Notes: generated by a model from the sequence alone, not told the origin. Counted from the first letter of the stretch, positions 1-9,311 are shown. The stretch: DNA of 64,000 nucleotides from Pyrinomonadaceae bacterium (GCA_021463165.1 JAJTWY010000015.1:30725-94724); one strand, 5' to 3'. Made by a program: numbers and translations.

Positions 1-295
1 CCGAGGGCCCGGGTTTGTAACGCACCGGGATGCCCAGGATCTTCGGACCCAGCTCGTAGGAGAGCGTGAAGATCGACGCCCTATCATCCCTCATCTTCAC
101 ATCCAGCAGATCGAGCGTTTCAGAAGGGGCCCGCGACGAAACTTCGATCGTTTCGCTTGGGCGGACTCCGACGATCATCTGGTGAGAACCCAGATAGTCA
201 ACGCCGCAACTGTCGAGAATGCAGACGGGCTCTGTAAGCGACAGCTTGAGCGCGGCTGAGACGAGTTCGTCGGCGGTTAATGATAGCTCGACCAT
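1..295 (-). CDS. pabB: Aminodeoxychorismate synthase component I-like protein, N-terminal part (partial)
   Basis: Reading frame on the minus strand starting with ATG at 295 and open to the window edge, so only about 98 N-terminal residues are visible and the catalytic chorismate-binding core lies outside. The segment CILDSCG...YLGSHQMIVGV followed by FTLSYELGPKI is the pattern of the N-terminal domain of PabB/TrpE-family enzymes, which make 4-amino-4-deoxychorismate for folate. It is divergent from the permease at 381. The family assignment rests on recognition of these motifs only; TrpE or another chorismate-utilising enzyme is possible. Confidence 0.6.
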   Translation of the reverse strand, partial: MVELSLTADELVSAALKLSLTEPVCILDSCGVDYLGSHQMIVGVRPSETIEVSSRAPSETLDLLDVKMRDDRASIFTLSYELGPKILGIPVRYKPGPS

Positions 296-380
296 CGGCG
301 GCGATTTTATCACGGAAGCAGGCTTTCACTTGAGAGGCGTTTTCGCGTAATATGTTGCCAGCAAAATACTTGCAAAAAAT

Positions 381-1850
381 ATGAATCCAGAACAAAGCGA
401 ACGGCAGACGCTGATCCGCGGCCTAGGATTGATCGCCGCAATATCGGTGATCATTGGGAATGTGATCGGTACCGGTGTCTTTCTCAAGGCACGTGTGATG
501 ACCTGTAACGTCGGCGATCCTACGTGGGTGATACTCGCTTGGGTGGCCGCCGGGCTGTTGTCGCTGGCGGGCGCGTTGACTTACGCCGAGCTGACGGCGA
601 TGAAGCCCGAAGCAGCCGGGCCGTACGTTTTTCTACGCGATTCTTACGGGCGTCTTTCGAGCTTTCTGTTTGGATGGATGCAGATGTTCATCGCCAGGAC
701 AGGTGCTCAGGCGAGCGTCGCCGTGGTCTTCGCGATCGCCGTGAACGACTATCTCGGCGGAGCTCTGAAACAAACCTTATTCGCGACAAACATCGCCGGT
801 TATCCCTATGAGGTCACAACGCTGCAGATAATCGCGGTCGTTGTGATAATTATCTTCACCACCCTGAACTGCCTTTCGGTCAGAATGAGCGGGCAGATCG
901 CGACTACGCTGACCGGCGTCAAGATCGCTCTTGTTCTGTTTGTCGCCCTGGGGGCTTTCCTTTTTGCGACCGGCGGATCGTTCGGTAATTTCTCGCTGAT
1001 GGACACGTCAGGAACGTGCGAGGGGGTTGCCAGCGCGGTTCGATTCGGGAGCTCCGAATATACGTTCCTCGCGGGATTCGGGGCCGCGATGCTCGCCGCA
1101 CTCTGGGGCTATGATGGATGGGACAATCTTTCCTTCGTTGCGGGCGAGGTCAAGGATCCGGGGCGGAACATTCCTTTGGCGATCATAGGAAGCGTTGTGC
1201 TCATCATCGTTGTCTATGTCGGAGCCCATGTTGCGTACTTCTATATCCTCGATCCAACGGCGATCGCCTCGGTCTCAAAGGATTCATCTGTAGCAATGGT
1301 CGTTGTGAGCAAGTTCTTCGGCGGAGACATCCTAAGCCTTGCGACAGGCGTTGCGGTTGCGATCTTTACGGTCGGGCTGATGCTCTCGTCGCTCGGTACC
1401 CTGCACACATCGATCCTTAGCGCGTCCCGTATCCCCTACGCAATGGCGCAGGATGGGATGATGCTGAAGACATTTGAGAAGGTCTCGGTGAACTCCGTGC
1501 CGATCAACGGAGTGCTTTTCCAGGGCGTTTGGGCGAGCATTCTGGCCCTATCGGGTTCTTTTGACACGCTGACGGACTATGTGATCTTTGGTTCCTGGAT
1601 ATTCTATGCCCTGATCACGTCGTCGATATTTGTGTTCCGCCGCAAGTATCCCGATGCCGCGCGTCCTTACAAGGCATGGGGCTATCCGGTGGTTCCCATC
1701 GTTTTTCTGCTCGTTGCCGGCTGGCTTCTGGTCAATACGATGATGACGGCTCCGCAAAGTTCGTTCATCGGCATCGGCTTGATCCTGCTCGGACTGCCGA
1801 TCTACTATTTCCTCAACTCGAAGGGCGGCTCTGACGATAAGAACGGATAA
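381..1850 (+). CDS. APC-family amino acid permease
   Basis: A 489-residue hydrophobic protein with about twelve membrane segments. The first helix carries the unwound-helix signature IGNVIGTGVFLK typical of APC-superfamily amino acid transporters and exchangers, and TYAELTAM follows in the third helix. It probably moves amino acids across the inner membrane by proton symport or exchange; the substrate cannot be read from sequence. The polar tail ends in SKGGSDDKNG. The stop is two bases before the PilZ gene, suggesting co-transcription. No strong ribosome binding site precedes the ATG. Confidence 0.85.
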   Translation: MNPEQSERQTLIRGLGLIAAISVIIGNVIGTGVFLKARVMTCNVGDPTWVILAWVAAGLLSLAGALTYAELTAMKPEAAGPYVFLRDSYGRLSSFLFGWMQMFIARTGAQASVAVVFAIAVNDYLGGALKQTLFATNIAGYPYEVTTLQIIAVVVIIIFTTLNCLSVRMSGQIATTLTGVKIALVLFVALGAFLFATGGSFGNFSLMDTSGTCEGVASAVRFGSSEYTFLAGFGAAMLAALWGYDGWDNLSFVAGEVKDPGRNIPLAIIGSVVLIIVVYVGAHVAYFYILDPTAIASVSKDSSVAMVVVSKFFGGDILSLATGVAVAIFTVGLMLSSLGTLHTSILSASRIPYAMAQDGMMLKTFEKVSVNSVPINGVLFQGVWASILALSGSFDTLTDYVIFGSWIFYALITSSIFVFRRKYPDAARPYKAWGYPVVPIVFLLVAGWLLVNTMMTAPQSSFIGIGLILLGLPIYYFLNSKGGSDDKNG

Positions 1851-1852
1851 AT

Positions 1853-2182
1853 ATGTCGGTGCAAGACAGGCGAAGCGGGATCGAAAGGCGATCGAGTAAT
1901 CGCTACCCGATCGAAGTGGATGTGGAGTGGCAAGGTCCGGGGCCGCGTCATAAAGGCTCGATCAGCGACGTGAGCCTCGATGGCTGTTTTGTCCTTTGCT
2001 CGGGCGATGTCGAAGACGGCGAAGCGATCAGGCTTTTTGTTCCGCTTGCGGACGGGATGAGGGTGGAGTTCACGGGCCGCGTGGCGAATCACGTGCCCGA
2101 CATCGGATTCGGACTGAGATTTGATCAGCTTTCGGCGGCGCAGCGTGACGTGCTCGGACGTCTGGTGCGGGGAGCGAGTTAG
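1853..2182 (+). CDS. PilZ-domain protein (probable c-di-GMP receptor)
   Basis: A 109-residue single-domain protein. Both halves of the c-di-GMP binding signature are present: the arginine-rich RRSSNRYP near residues 12-19 and DVSLDG about 25 residues later, followed by the beta-barrel (GRVANHVPDIGFGLRF). PilZ domains bind c-di-GMP and alter motility, secretion or polysaccharide synthesis through partners. It starts two bases after the permease and overlaps by four bases the convergent murE end. No effector domain is attached, so its output is unknown. Confidence 0.85.
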   Translation: MSVQDRRSGIERRSSNRYPIEVDVEWQGPGPRHKGSISDVSLDGCFVLCSGDVEDGEAIRLFVPLADGMRVEFTGRVANHVPDIGFGLRFDQLSAAQRDVLGRLVRGAS

Positions 2183-3696
2183 ACCAATTCAGACCTCAGC
2201 TCGATCGCCTCGAGGGCAACCTCGCGGTCGTCGAAGTGAAACTTATTTGCATTGACGATCTGATAGGTCTCGTGGCCTTTGCCCGCGATGATGACGACGT
2301 CGTTGGCCCGGGCCGTTCTGACCGCCCTATTGATCGCCTCACGGCGGTCCGGGATCGCCGAATAGTCCTTTCCGGTCTCTTTAACGCCGATTTCGATCTC
2401 TTCGATTATTTTTATCGGGTCTTCGTTTCTTGGATTGTCCGAGGTGATGAAAACGAGATCGCTGTATTCGCCGGCGATGCGGCCCATCGGCCGACGCTTG
2501 GTCTTATCGCGGTCACCGCCGCAGCCGAAAACCGTGATGATCCTGCCATCTGTGAGGCCGCGAGCAGTTTTGAGCGTGTTCAAAAGAGCGTCATCCGTGT
2601 GAGCGTAGTCCACGATCACGGCAAAGTCGCCGTCGTGTGGAACCCGCTCGAATCGGCCCGGTGCCCCAACGCATTTCGTTAGGCCCAGCTTGATCGAATC
2701 AAGATCGTAGCCAAGCTCCAGCGCGGTCGCCGTCGCGGAGAGCATGTTGTAAACATGTGGGCGGCCGACGAGCGGAGAGGTGACATTCAGTTCGCCCGCA
2801 GGAGTCTTGAGATCGAAGGAAGTGCCGCGGATGAGTGATATCTGAATGTTGGCTGCGGTTATGTCGGCGCCGTTGGCCCCGGTCGTCGCAGCCTCCGTTT
2901 CTGATAACGATGTCGTGACTACGCGGCGGCCTTCCTCCCTCAATTCGCTCGCTAATTTTGCGCCCCATTCGTCGTCGATGTTGATGACTGCGGAGAGTGG
3001 CGTTTCGCCCAACCGGCCGTCGAAGAGTTTTTTCTTCGCGTCGAAATAGTTCTCCATCGTCTCGTGATAATCGAGGTGATCGCGAGTGAGGTTGGTGAAA
3101 ACAGCAACCTTGAAACGCAGCCAATCGCAACGGTGGAGATCGATCGCCTGCGACGATGCCTCCATAACGGCCATGGTGCAGCCTTCGTTGACGGCCTCGC
3201 GGAGAAAACGGTTAGTGTCCGATGCCTCCGGCGTTGTGCGGACGGCCTCCTCGCTCCGTTCGCCGATGCGGTATTCGACGGTTGTGAGCATTGCCGCTTT
3301 TTGCTTTGCAGCTTCAGCAAGGGCGAAACAGAGATAGGTCGTCGTCGTTTTGCCGTTGGTGCCGGTCACACCGACCAGGTCGAGCTGGTGCGAAGGGTTT
3401 CCGTTGACCACCGAGGCGGCCTTTGCCAACGCTTCGCGAGCGTTTTTGACCTTGAGCCAAGCGCCGGTAAATCCGGGTTCCGGATCGTATTCCGAAACGA
3501 TCCCCGCCGCGCCACGCCGCATTACCTCATCGACAAAGCGATGCCCGTCGACGGTCGCGCCCTTGATGGCAACGAACAGAGTTCCACCCTCGGCTTGCCG
3601 CGAATCGTGCGTGACCCCCGTGACCTCGGCGTTCTCGTTGCCGAAAAGCTCCGCGTCCAGTTCAAGAGCGACTTTTTGTGTGGTAATTACTCCCAT
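2179..3696 (-). CDS. murE: UDP-N-acetylmuramoyl-L-alanyl-D-glutamate--2,6-diaminopimelate ligase
   Basis: A 505-residue Mur ligase that adds the third amino acid of the peptidoglycan stem peptide in the cytoplasm. The N-terminal UDP-MurNAc-binding domain includes THDSRQAEGGTLFVAIKG, the central ATP-binding loop is GVTGTNGKTTTTY, and the C-terminal domain has the ITSDNPRNEDP segment. The DNPR motif is the accepted indicator of meso-diaminopimelate specificity, which predicts a DAP-type, Gram-negative-like wall. It is isolated from other mur/dcw genes here and converges on the PilZ gene with a four-base overlap. Confidence 0.96.
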   Translation of the reverse strand: MGVITTQKVALELDAELFGNENAEVTGVTHDSRQAEGGTLFVAIKGATVDGHRFVDEVMRRGAAGIVSEYDPEPGFTGAWLKVKNAREALAKAASVVNGNPSHQLDLVGVTGTNGKTTTTYLCFALAEAAKQKAAMLTTVEYRIGERSEEAVRTTPEASDTNRFLREAVNEGCTMAVMEASSQAIDLHRCDWLRFKVAVFTNLTRDHLDYHETMENYFDAKKKLFDGRLGETPLSAVINIDDEWGAKLASELREEGRRVVTTSLSETEAATTGANGADITAANIQISLIRGTSFDLKTPAGELNVTSPLVGRPHVYNMLSATATALELGYDLDSIKLGLTKCVGAPGRFERVPHDGDFAVIVDYAHTDDALLNTLKTARGLTDGRIITVFGCGGDRDKTKRRPMGRIAGEYSDLVFITSDNPRNEDPIKIIEEIEIGVKETGKDYSAIPDRREAINRAVRTARANDVVIIAGKGHETYQIVNANKFHFDDREVALEAIELRSELV

Positions 3697-3782
3697 TTTC
3701 TTTGCGATATCTTTGCGATCTTGGCGACTCTTGCTTGAAAAACTATGTTTTAACGCAAAGACCGCAAGGGACGCAAAGAAAA
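3697..3782. repeat. GCAAAG-type inverted repeat upstream of murE
   Basis: The left arm (3697-3726) contains two CTTTGCG units and the right arm (3752-3782) two CGCAAAG units in inverted orientation, so the stretch can fold into a long imperfect hairpin. It begins directly at the murE start codon and therefore lies in the murE leader. Similar ACGCAAAG strings recur between genes in many environmental genomes, as far as I recall; copy number in this genome cannot be seen from the window. Confidence 0.6.
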
Positions 3783-3882
3783 ACCTGAGGCAATTCGCGA
3801 TTATACGACACGCGATTATTTTCCACGAACATCATCCGTGCGAATTCGTATTACAATGCAGAGACACGGAGGTTAGCTAGCA

Positions 3883-4146
3883 ATGAAAATAATCAAATTG
3901 ATCCTCGCCGGTATCGGACTCGTTTTTGTCGGAATGCTCCTGCTGTGGGTGCTGGGCTGGGTCGGGTCGCTCCTTTCGTGGGTATTCTGGCTAGGCCTCA
4001 TAGGCCTCATCGGCTACGGCGGCTATCGCCTATTCCTGGCTGTCGAGAAAAAGGCCCTCGGCTCCGACCCGCATCAGGGGTTAGGAACAAATGCAGATAT
4101 CAACATGTCGTGGGATGAGTACGATAAGAAGTATTTGCATAAGTAG
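3883..4146 (+). CDS. Small membrane protein
   Basis: An 87-residue protein with two hydrophobic segments (about residues 4-27 and 29-50, rich in G, L, W) followed by a short charged C-terminal region ending in MSWDEYDKKYLHK. The start ATG has a modest GAGG upstream (3869-3872). No family is recognised. It stands alone, upstream of a REP-like hairpin and divergent from murE. Confidence 0.6.
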   Translation: MKIIKLILAGIGLVFVGMLLLWVLGWVGSLLSWVFWLGLIGLIGYGGYRLFLAVEKKALGSDPHQGLGTNADINMSWDEYDKKYLHK

Positions 4147-4153
4147 TTTTTCC

Positions 4154-4187
4154 GGGTCAGTACTACCTGCCCTAGCGGGTGGTTGAA
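4154..4187 (+). repeat. REP-like hairpin, copy 1 (left flank of secreted-protein cassette)
   Basis: This 34-base element contains an imperfect palindrome (ACTACC ... GGTGGT). Its reverse complement recurs with about five mismatches at 6728-6761, so the two copies form inverted flanks around the genes at 4499-6653. The remainder of the gap 4147-4498 holds no convincing gene. Confidence 0.75.
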
Positions 4188-4498
4188 CGAGCGCCCTCTG
4201 GATAGTAGGTAGTAGTCTGCCTTCTTCCTAATAAAACGAATATTAATGTTTTGCGCTTGACAGCCATCCATGCTTGGGCGTGTAAGAAAGCTGATCCCAA
4301 TTTATGGTGATTCAAAACATTGTCCCGGTTGTTTTGTCTCCCAAGACCGAACAGCCTTTCTGTTGACGCTCCCGTGATTAACTCCCGCGAGAGCAGAAAG
4401 GAGGAAATCTCCAGATTTTCAGATGGAAGTGCGTTCTTTCTGGCCGGTTGCGGAAAGTGGCGCGGTCGTATGATTCAATATTAGAGTTCAGGAGGTCT

Positions 4499-5272
4499 AT
4501 GAAATTCTCATATTCGAAAGTAGGCGTAGTTTGCATCCTCATCGTAAGTTTTCTGGTGTATGTATCCCTTGTAGCGTATAGCGAACCGGCAGTGCAACAC
4601 GGCTTTGCAGTGCCCTCAAGCACGCCCCCTGAGGTTGCTATACCCGAAGGTCTGCCGACCGTTGATTATTACGATAACACGGCTAATAGACCGGATGAAG
4701 GTCGGTCACGAAAATACGAGAAGGCAATGCAAGTTCTAATTCCTGACGTTACTAGGGATATCCAGTCCGTTTCGATGGGTGACTGGTACGTCAGACTTGG
4801 GGCGTTGCCGGTTAAGGAAAGTAGCCTTGTTGTTGTCGGAAAAGTAGATTCAGTAAGGGCAGTATTACCGCCGAGCAAGAAAACTGTCTTCACAGTGACG
4901 GCAATTTCGATTGAAAGAGTACTTAGCAACTCAGCCGGAAAAGAAGTCAAGGCTGGTCAACTCGTAGAGACGGAACGCGAAGGCGGAGTTGTTAGATTCC
5001 CAAACGGAAAGAGGATCTGGCATCAAGTAGCTGGACAGAATTTGCCGAAGCCTGGTACGCGAGGGGTCTTTTTTCTTAGCAGTTTTTTTCCTGGTTATGG
5101 CCGAGATGACGATGGTTTTTACCTAGTTACCGGGTTCGAGTTTTACCAGGGTAACGTGCGACTCCTTGACTCACTTCCTCCTGACCATCCCATGAGGTCA
5201 TACGAGGGTCGACAAGAAGAGAAATTGATGCTTTCTTTGGAAAAAGCATTGAAGGGACATAGGGAGGACTAA
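4499..5272 (+). CDS. Predicted exported protein of unknown function
   Basis: A 257-residue protein whose start is set by a perfect GGAGG (4491-4495) four bases before the ATG. The N-terminus is a signal peptide or membrane anchor ([18 protein letters not shown]). The mature part has a beta-rich segment, [18 protein letters not shown], then [12 protein letters not shown], resembling proteins that transit periplasm or envelope, but no named family is recognised. It ends two bases before the next gene, and both genes lie between inverted REP-like elements, so they may have moved or been duplicated together. Base composition is more A/T-rich than in the flanking core genes. Confidence 0.6.
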   Translation: MKFSYSKVGVVCILIVSFLVYVSLVAYSEPAVQHGFAVPSSTPPEVAIPEGLPTVDYYDNTANRPDEGRSRKYEKAMQVLIPDVTRDIQSVSMGDWYVRLGALPVKESSLVVVGKVDSVRAVLPPSKKTVFTVTAISIERVLSNSAGKEVKAGQLVETEREGGVVRFPNGKRIWHQVAGQNLPKPGTRGVFFLSSFFPGYGRDDDGFYLVTGFEFYQGNVRLLDSLPPDHPMRSYEGRQEEKLMLSLEKALKGHRED

Positions 5273-5274
5273 TA

Positions 5275-6653
5275 ATGTATCGACCAAACCTGCCGAGTTT
5301 TTTCTCTGCTGGGATGTCGTTACTATTAGCGGGGCTTGTCTTGTGTTCTGCTCCCCTTCTAGTAATGGCACAAGCGCCAACCTGCCCTCCATTATGGAAC
5401 TTTCCTCATTACTGGCCTGTCGGCACCCCAGTTCAATTATTTTCCAAGATACGTTTACGCTACATGAGCGCAATACGATTCTTCAGGCTCTATCGGAATG
5501 GAACAACAAGCACATCGATAATTGCTCAGATGTCAATTTCGATACAATCAACTACTCTGTTATGGCTAGTCAGCCTGTAGGGCAAACGGCACTTTATCGC
5601 ACATACTGGGTTTCGTACGATCCCAGTACGAATACTGGTTATGATGGTCTGACTGCGATAACGAGTGTTCCGAACGCGGAGACCCGTTTGTATGGGAGTA
5701 TCCGAGACTCAAATGGTCAAACCAAAACGTCATTTCTGAAAGGGGTGATGATACATGAAATTGGCCATACCTTCAGATTGTGGAATGCGCCTCTTTCTTG
5801 CTACTTTTCGGCGATGCGAATCGTAGATATGGAGACTAATCAGGTTTATTCAAACGATACCACGTCGGTTCGAGTAACGTATTGCCCTTCGCCTACACCG
5901 ACACCATCACCCGCACCAACACCAACGCCGTCTTGCCCGTTAGATTGTGACCCAAACGATCCAGTAGAAGATTTGCCTCCACAACCGTGGCCGATCTGGA
6001 ATGAGGTAGAGCCAGTCGATTGGTGTGCGTATCCATTACCGTTGAACAATGGATGTCCTCCCGGACTCTTTCGCCAGTTCCAGTCAAGTAAATGTTGCTG
6101 GAATGGAACGCCAGTTGTTGTGGACATAGATGGTGACGGCTTCGAAATGACAAATGCCGAAAACGGGGTACCCTTCGACCTCAATAACGACGGATTTATT
6201 GATAATATTTCGTGGACCGCCCTTGGTGTCGATGATGCTTGGCTTGCTTTGGACCGGGATGGCAATGGAACCATAGACAATGGACACGAACTATTTGGAA
6301 ACTTTACGTCGCAACCGACGCCTCCGACAGGCGAAACCCGCAACGGGTTCTTAGCTCTTGCTGTTTACGACAAGATCGAATACGGAGGTAATGGTGACGG
6401 ATTGATATCACTTCGAGATGCGATTTATCCTCAGCTTCGATTATGGCAGGATCTTAATCATAATGGGTTGTCAGAGCCAGGTGAATTATTGACCGTGAAC
6501 CAGGCTGGCTTGAGAAAGATCGACCTTGATTACAAAGAATCTCGAAGAATTGACGAACACGGGAATCGGTTCGTTTACCGGGCCAAGGTTAAAGATGCTA
6601 ACGGCGCTCAACTCGGTAAATGGGCCTGGGACGTAGTTCTGTTGGGCAAATAG
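5275..6653 (+). CDS. Exported zincin-like metalloprotease with Ca2+-binding C-terminus; apparent frameshift
   Basis: The first frame from ATG 5275 encodes a clear signal peptide ([20 protein letters not shown]). The body of the protein lies in the -1 frame from about 5440 to 6653, so the two halves need a frame change near 5430-5450, around ATTATTTTCC. The body has a zinc-protease motif, MIHEIGHTF (about 5748-5774), a Pro-Thr-rich linker ([14 protein letters not shown]), and Asp-rich calcium-binding-like loops ([29 protein letters not shown]). It is probably a secreted protease or adhesive surface protein. The shift may be a sequencing deletion in the T run, a real mutation, or recoding; these cannot be separated here. 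Confidence 0.6.
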
Positions 6654-6663
6654 CATTATTTCA

Positions 6664-6691
6664 ACAAAGCCGTCGTTTCAGGCGGCTTTGT
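6664..6691 (+). terminator. Terminator-like hairpin after the secreted-protein cassette
   Basis: A perfect 9-bp stem (ACAAAGCCG at 6664-6672 with CGGCTTTGT at 6683-6691) with a 10-base loop sits 11 bases after the stop codon. No T run follows, so it may end transcription weakly or protect the 3' end. Confidence 0.5.
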
Positions 6692-6727
6692 CGCTCTGTT
6701 GTAAACCCGCGGTTCAAAATGCTAATC

Positions 6728-6761
6728 TTCAACCACCCGCTATCGCAGGTGGTACTGACCC
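6728..6761 (-). repeat. REP-like hairpin, copy 2 (right flank, inverted)
   Basis: Reverse complement of the element at 4154-4187 with about five mismatches in 34 bases, and with its own internal palindrome (ACCACC ... GGTGGT). It lies between the secreted-protein cassette and tRNA-Leu. Confidence 0.75.
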
Positions 6762-6781
6762 CGCGAGAGAAGCTTGCCTTT

Positions 6782-6866
6782 GCCGAGGTGGCGAAATTGG
6801 TAGACGCACTAGACTTAGGATCTAGCGCCGCGAGGCGTGCAGGTTCGATTCCTGTCCTCGGCACCA
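6782..6866 (+). tRNA. tRNA-Leu (anticodon TAG)
   Basis: Acceptor stem GCCGAGG pairs with CCTCGGC, followed by discriminator A and an encoded CCA (6864-6866). The anticodon stem CTAGA/TCTAG encloses the 7-base loop CTTAGGA with anticodon TAG. The long variable arm and GGTTCGATTCC T-arm fit a class II leucine tRNA of 85 bases. Confidence 0.95.
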
Positions 6867-6869
6867 GAA

Positions 6870-7080
6870 CAGTTGTCAGCCGTCAGTTGTCAGAAGGCAG
6901 CAGTTGTCGGTTGTCGGTCGTCGGTCGTCGGCTGTCAGTTGTCAGAAGCTGGCATCTGATCCACGACCTTCTTTTTAGCCCGATAGCTAAAGTCAATGTT
7001 CTTATCTCTGGCGACTGACGGCTGACAACCGACGACTGCTCGCCGACAACTGACCACCGACAACTGACAACTGACAACTG
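6870..7080. repeat. GTTGTC/GACAAC inverted-arm element without a gene
   Basis: The left arm (6870-6947) is a run of degenerate GTTGTC/GGTCGTC units and the right arm (7012-7080) the same units in complement (GACAACTGACAAC...). The core of about 64 bases shows no ORF. The arms match those around the four-helix-bundle gene at 9260-9747, so this may be an empty or internally deleted form of the same element. It sits directly upstream of tig. Confidence 0.75.
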
Positions 7081-7103
7081 CTTTGTTATGCTTTTTTTCG
7101 TAC

Positions 7104-8498
7104 ATGAAAAGCGAAATAAAGGAAATTTCTCCGACACAGAAAGAGATACATTTACAGATCGACCCCGAGACGGTAAAGGCCGCGTATGGGCGGGTGAGTC
7201 AGAAGTACGCTAAGCGGGCGAATATCCCCGGTTTCAGGAAGGGGTTTGCACCGCTCGATGTGGTGCGGATGCGGTTCAAGGAAGAGATCAAGAGCGACGT
7301 CCTGCAGGAACTGATGCCGCCGGCGGTCAATGCCGCGATACAGGAGCACGATGTGCATCCGCTGGGCGATCCGCAGCTTCATTTCGAGAATTTTGAGGGC
7401 ATCAAGGTAAACGGCAGCGAACCCGTTTCGCTTCACTTTCACATCGAGGTGATGCCGGAGATACCGGTGCCTAAATACGACGACATCGAGGTCACGCGGC
7501 GCCTCAAGCCTGCGCTCGATGGCGAGGTCGAGGACCTGATCGCCGAGCGTCTGCAAAAAGAAGCGGCGCTGATCCCGGTCGAGGGAAGGAAGTCGGAGAT
7601 CGGCGACACCGTGATCGCTGACCTCGAAGGCACCTTCGATGATCAGCCCGACGCCGAGCCGATCAAGGCGGAAGACCTCGAGGTCGAACTTGGCGGCGAG
7701 CATATCGAGAGGTCGTTCACCGATAATTTGATCGGCGTTGCTGAGGACGATGAAAAGGAATTTACGGTAGCGTATCCGGCCGATTTTTCGTCGGAGGCCC
7801 TGGCCGGGAAGACCGTTCGTTACAAGGCGAAGATCAAATCGGTCGGTCGCTCGGAAACGCCGGAGTTGAATGACGACTGGGCAAAAAGCCTGGACGAAGG
7901 GTATGAGTCGCTCGCCGACCTGCGTTCACGGCTCAAGGCTGATCTCGTCAAATACGCCGAGGCTGATGCGGATGCTCGGCTGCGCAACAACGCGATCGCA
8001 AAGTTGATAGAAAACAATTCATTCGAGGTTCCTAACATCCTGATCGAGAACCAGGCACGAAACCTGCTCAACAATTTCGCCCAGGATATGCGGCAGCGCG
8101 GTGTCGATCTCAATAAGGTCGAGCGGCAGTTTGTCGAGATGGCTTATACGAACATGCGGCAGCAGGCAGAACGCGACGTTCGCGGCGCGATGCTCCTTGA
8201 TCGTGTCGGACAGATCGAGAAGGTCGAGGTCTCTGACGATGAAGTTAACGAAGAGGTCACAAAAATGGCCGAGTATTACAGGGCTTCGCACGATGAGATC
8301 CGCGAGTCGCTCGAAAAACAGGGCGGCGGACTCGATGGTATTCGGAATAATCTGATGACCCGAAAATCGATCGAGGCTGTAATGGCGAAGGTCAAGATAG
8401 TCGAGGGCGAATGGGTCGACGAGTCCGCAATGCCCGTCGGGACCGAAGAAAAGCCGAAGAAACCGGCAAAGAAGACGAAGAAGAAGGCTCAGGATTAG
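7104..8498 (+). CDS. tig: Trigger factor (ribosome-associated chaperone/prolyl isomerase)
   Basis: A 464-residue protein. The N-terminal ribosome-binding domain includes the signature GFRKGFAPLDVVRMRF (about residues 42-57); an FKBP-like domain (GDTVIADLEGTFDD) and a long helical C-terminal domain follow, ending in a Lys-rich tail. It binds nascent chains at the ribosome exit tunnel. ATG 7104 is chosen because KSEIKEISPTQKEIHL aligns with normal trigger-factor N-termini; an upstream ATG at 7083 would add seven unlikely residues. The tig-clpP-clpX-lon order is widespread and supports a proteostasis cluster. Confidence 0.95.
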   Translation: MKSEIKEISPTQKEIHLQIDPETVKAAYGRVSQKYAKRANIPGFRKGFAPLDVVRMRFKEEIKSDVLQELMPPAVNAAIQEHDVHPLGDPQLHFENFEGIKVNGSEPVSLHFHIEVMPEIPVPKYDDIEVTRRLKPALDGEVEDLIAERLQKEAALIPVEGRKSEIGDTVIADLEGTFDDQPDAEPIKAEDLEVELGGEHIERSFTDNLIGVAEDDEKEFTVAYPADFSSEALAGKTVRYKAKIKSVGRSETPELNDDWAKSLDEGYESLADLRSRLKADLVKYAEADADARLRNNAIAKLIENNSFEVPNILIENQARNLLNNFAQDMRQRGVDLNKVERQFVEMAYTNMRQQAERDVRGAMLLDRVGQIEKVEVSDDEVNEEVTKMAEYYRASHDEIRESLEKQGGGLDGIRNNLMTRKSIEAVMAKVKIVEGEWVDESAMPVGTEEKPKKPAKKTKKKAQD

Positions 8499-8672
8499 TT
8501 GGCATCGGGCAGTCGCCAGCCGCTTGCCCGGGCCGGGTCATTTCTACTTGCAATTGCGTTGAAAAGTTGTAAAATCGGTAGCCGATATTGGCAATCGCCA
8601 TATTTTCAACAACTTATCGTCGTTCAATTCAAGTAGCAGCTCAGGAAAGTTTGATTCTCTAAGAGGAAGAAT

Positions 8673-9260
8673 ATGGCTTTAGTACCAATGGTCGTCGAAC
8701 AGACCTCGCGTGGCGAAAGGGCTTTCGACATTTACTCGCGGCTTTTGAAGGACAGCATCATCTTTATCGGTACGCCGATCGATGACCAGATCGCCAATCT
8801 GATCGTGGCTCAGCTCCTGTTTCTCGAGGCCGAAGACCCCGAACGCGACATCAACCTCTATATCAACAGCCCCGGCGGGTCGATAACGGCCGGCATGGCG
8901 ATCTATGACACGATGCAGTTCATCAAAAACGATGTTACGACGATCTGTGTCGGCCAATGCGCGTCGATGGGAGCACTGCTTTTAACCGCCGGAACAAAAG
9001 GGAAGCGATTTGCGTTACCACATGCAAGGGTGCTGATCCACCAGCCTTCGGGCGGTGCTTCGGGCCAGGCGACGGACGTTCGGATCATGGCCGAAGAGAT
9101 CCTCAGAATGCGCGAAATGACCTCGAGCATCATCTCGAAGCACAGCGGACAGAGCTTCGATCAAGTTGAAAAAGACGTCGAACGCGACCGCATCTTGACG
9201 CCGCAGCAGGCAAAAGAATATGGCCTTATCGATGAGGTTATTGAGCATCGAGAAAAATAG
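8673..9260 (+). CDS. clpP: ATP-dependent Clp protease proteolytic subunit
   Basis: A 195-residue serine protease that forms the tetradecameric chamber fed by ClpX. The catalytic serine is S98 in GQCASMGA, the histidine H123 in VLIHQPSGG, and the [13 protein letters not shown] segment supplies the aspartate. The oxyanion loop [10 protein letters not shown] is intact. The start is supported by AGAGGAAG six bases upstream. The stop codon is immediately followed by a GTTGTC repeat that separates it from clpX. Confidence 0.97.
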   Translation: MALVPMVVEQTSRGERAFDIYSRLLKDSIIFIGTPIDDQIANLIVAQLLFLEAEDPERDINLYINSPGGSITAGMAIYDTMQFIKNDVTTICVGQCASMGALLLTAGTKGKRFALPHARVLIHQPSGGASGQATDVRIMAEEILRMREMTSSIISKHSGQSFDQVEKDVERDRILTPQQAKEYGLIDEVIEHREK

Positions 9261-9293
9261 TTGTCAGTTGTCAGTTGTCGGTTGTCGGTTGTC
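9260..9293 (+). repeat. Left GTTGTC repeat arm of the four-helix-bundle element
   Basis: Four to five tandem GTTGTC(A/G) units start at the last base of the clpP stop codon. They pair in inverted orientation with the arm at 9681-9747. Confidence 0.8.
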
Positions 9294-9311
9294 ATTGAAG
9301 AGATTGACGAT

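Noticed and set aside
198..395. Minus-strand ORF starting inside the permease leader
   Set aside because: It overlaps the pabB-like frame, whose translation matches a known family, and has the composition of a shadow frame.
2236..2682. 148-codon plus-strand ORF inside murE
   Set aside because: Antisense to a well-supported murE; no family signature and an opposite-strand artefact of GC-rich codons.
6870..7080. CRISPR-like array of GTTGTC units
   Set aside because: Units are very short and degenerate with no unique spacers, and the two arms are inverted to each other; no cas gene is nearby.
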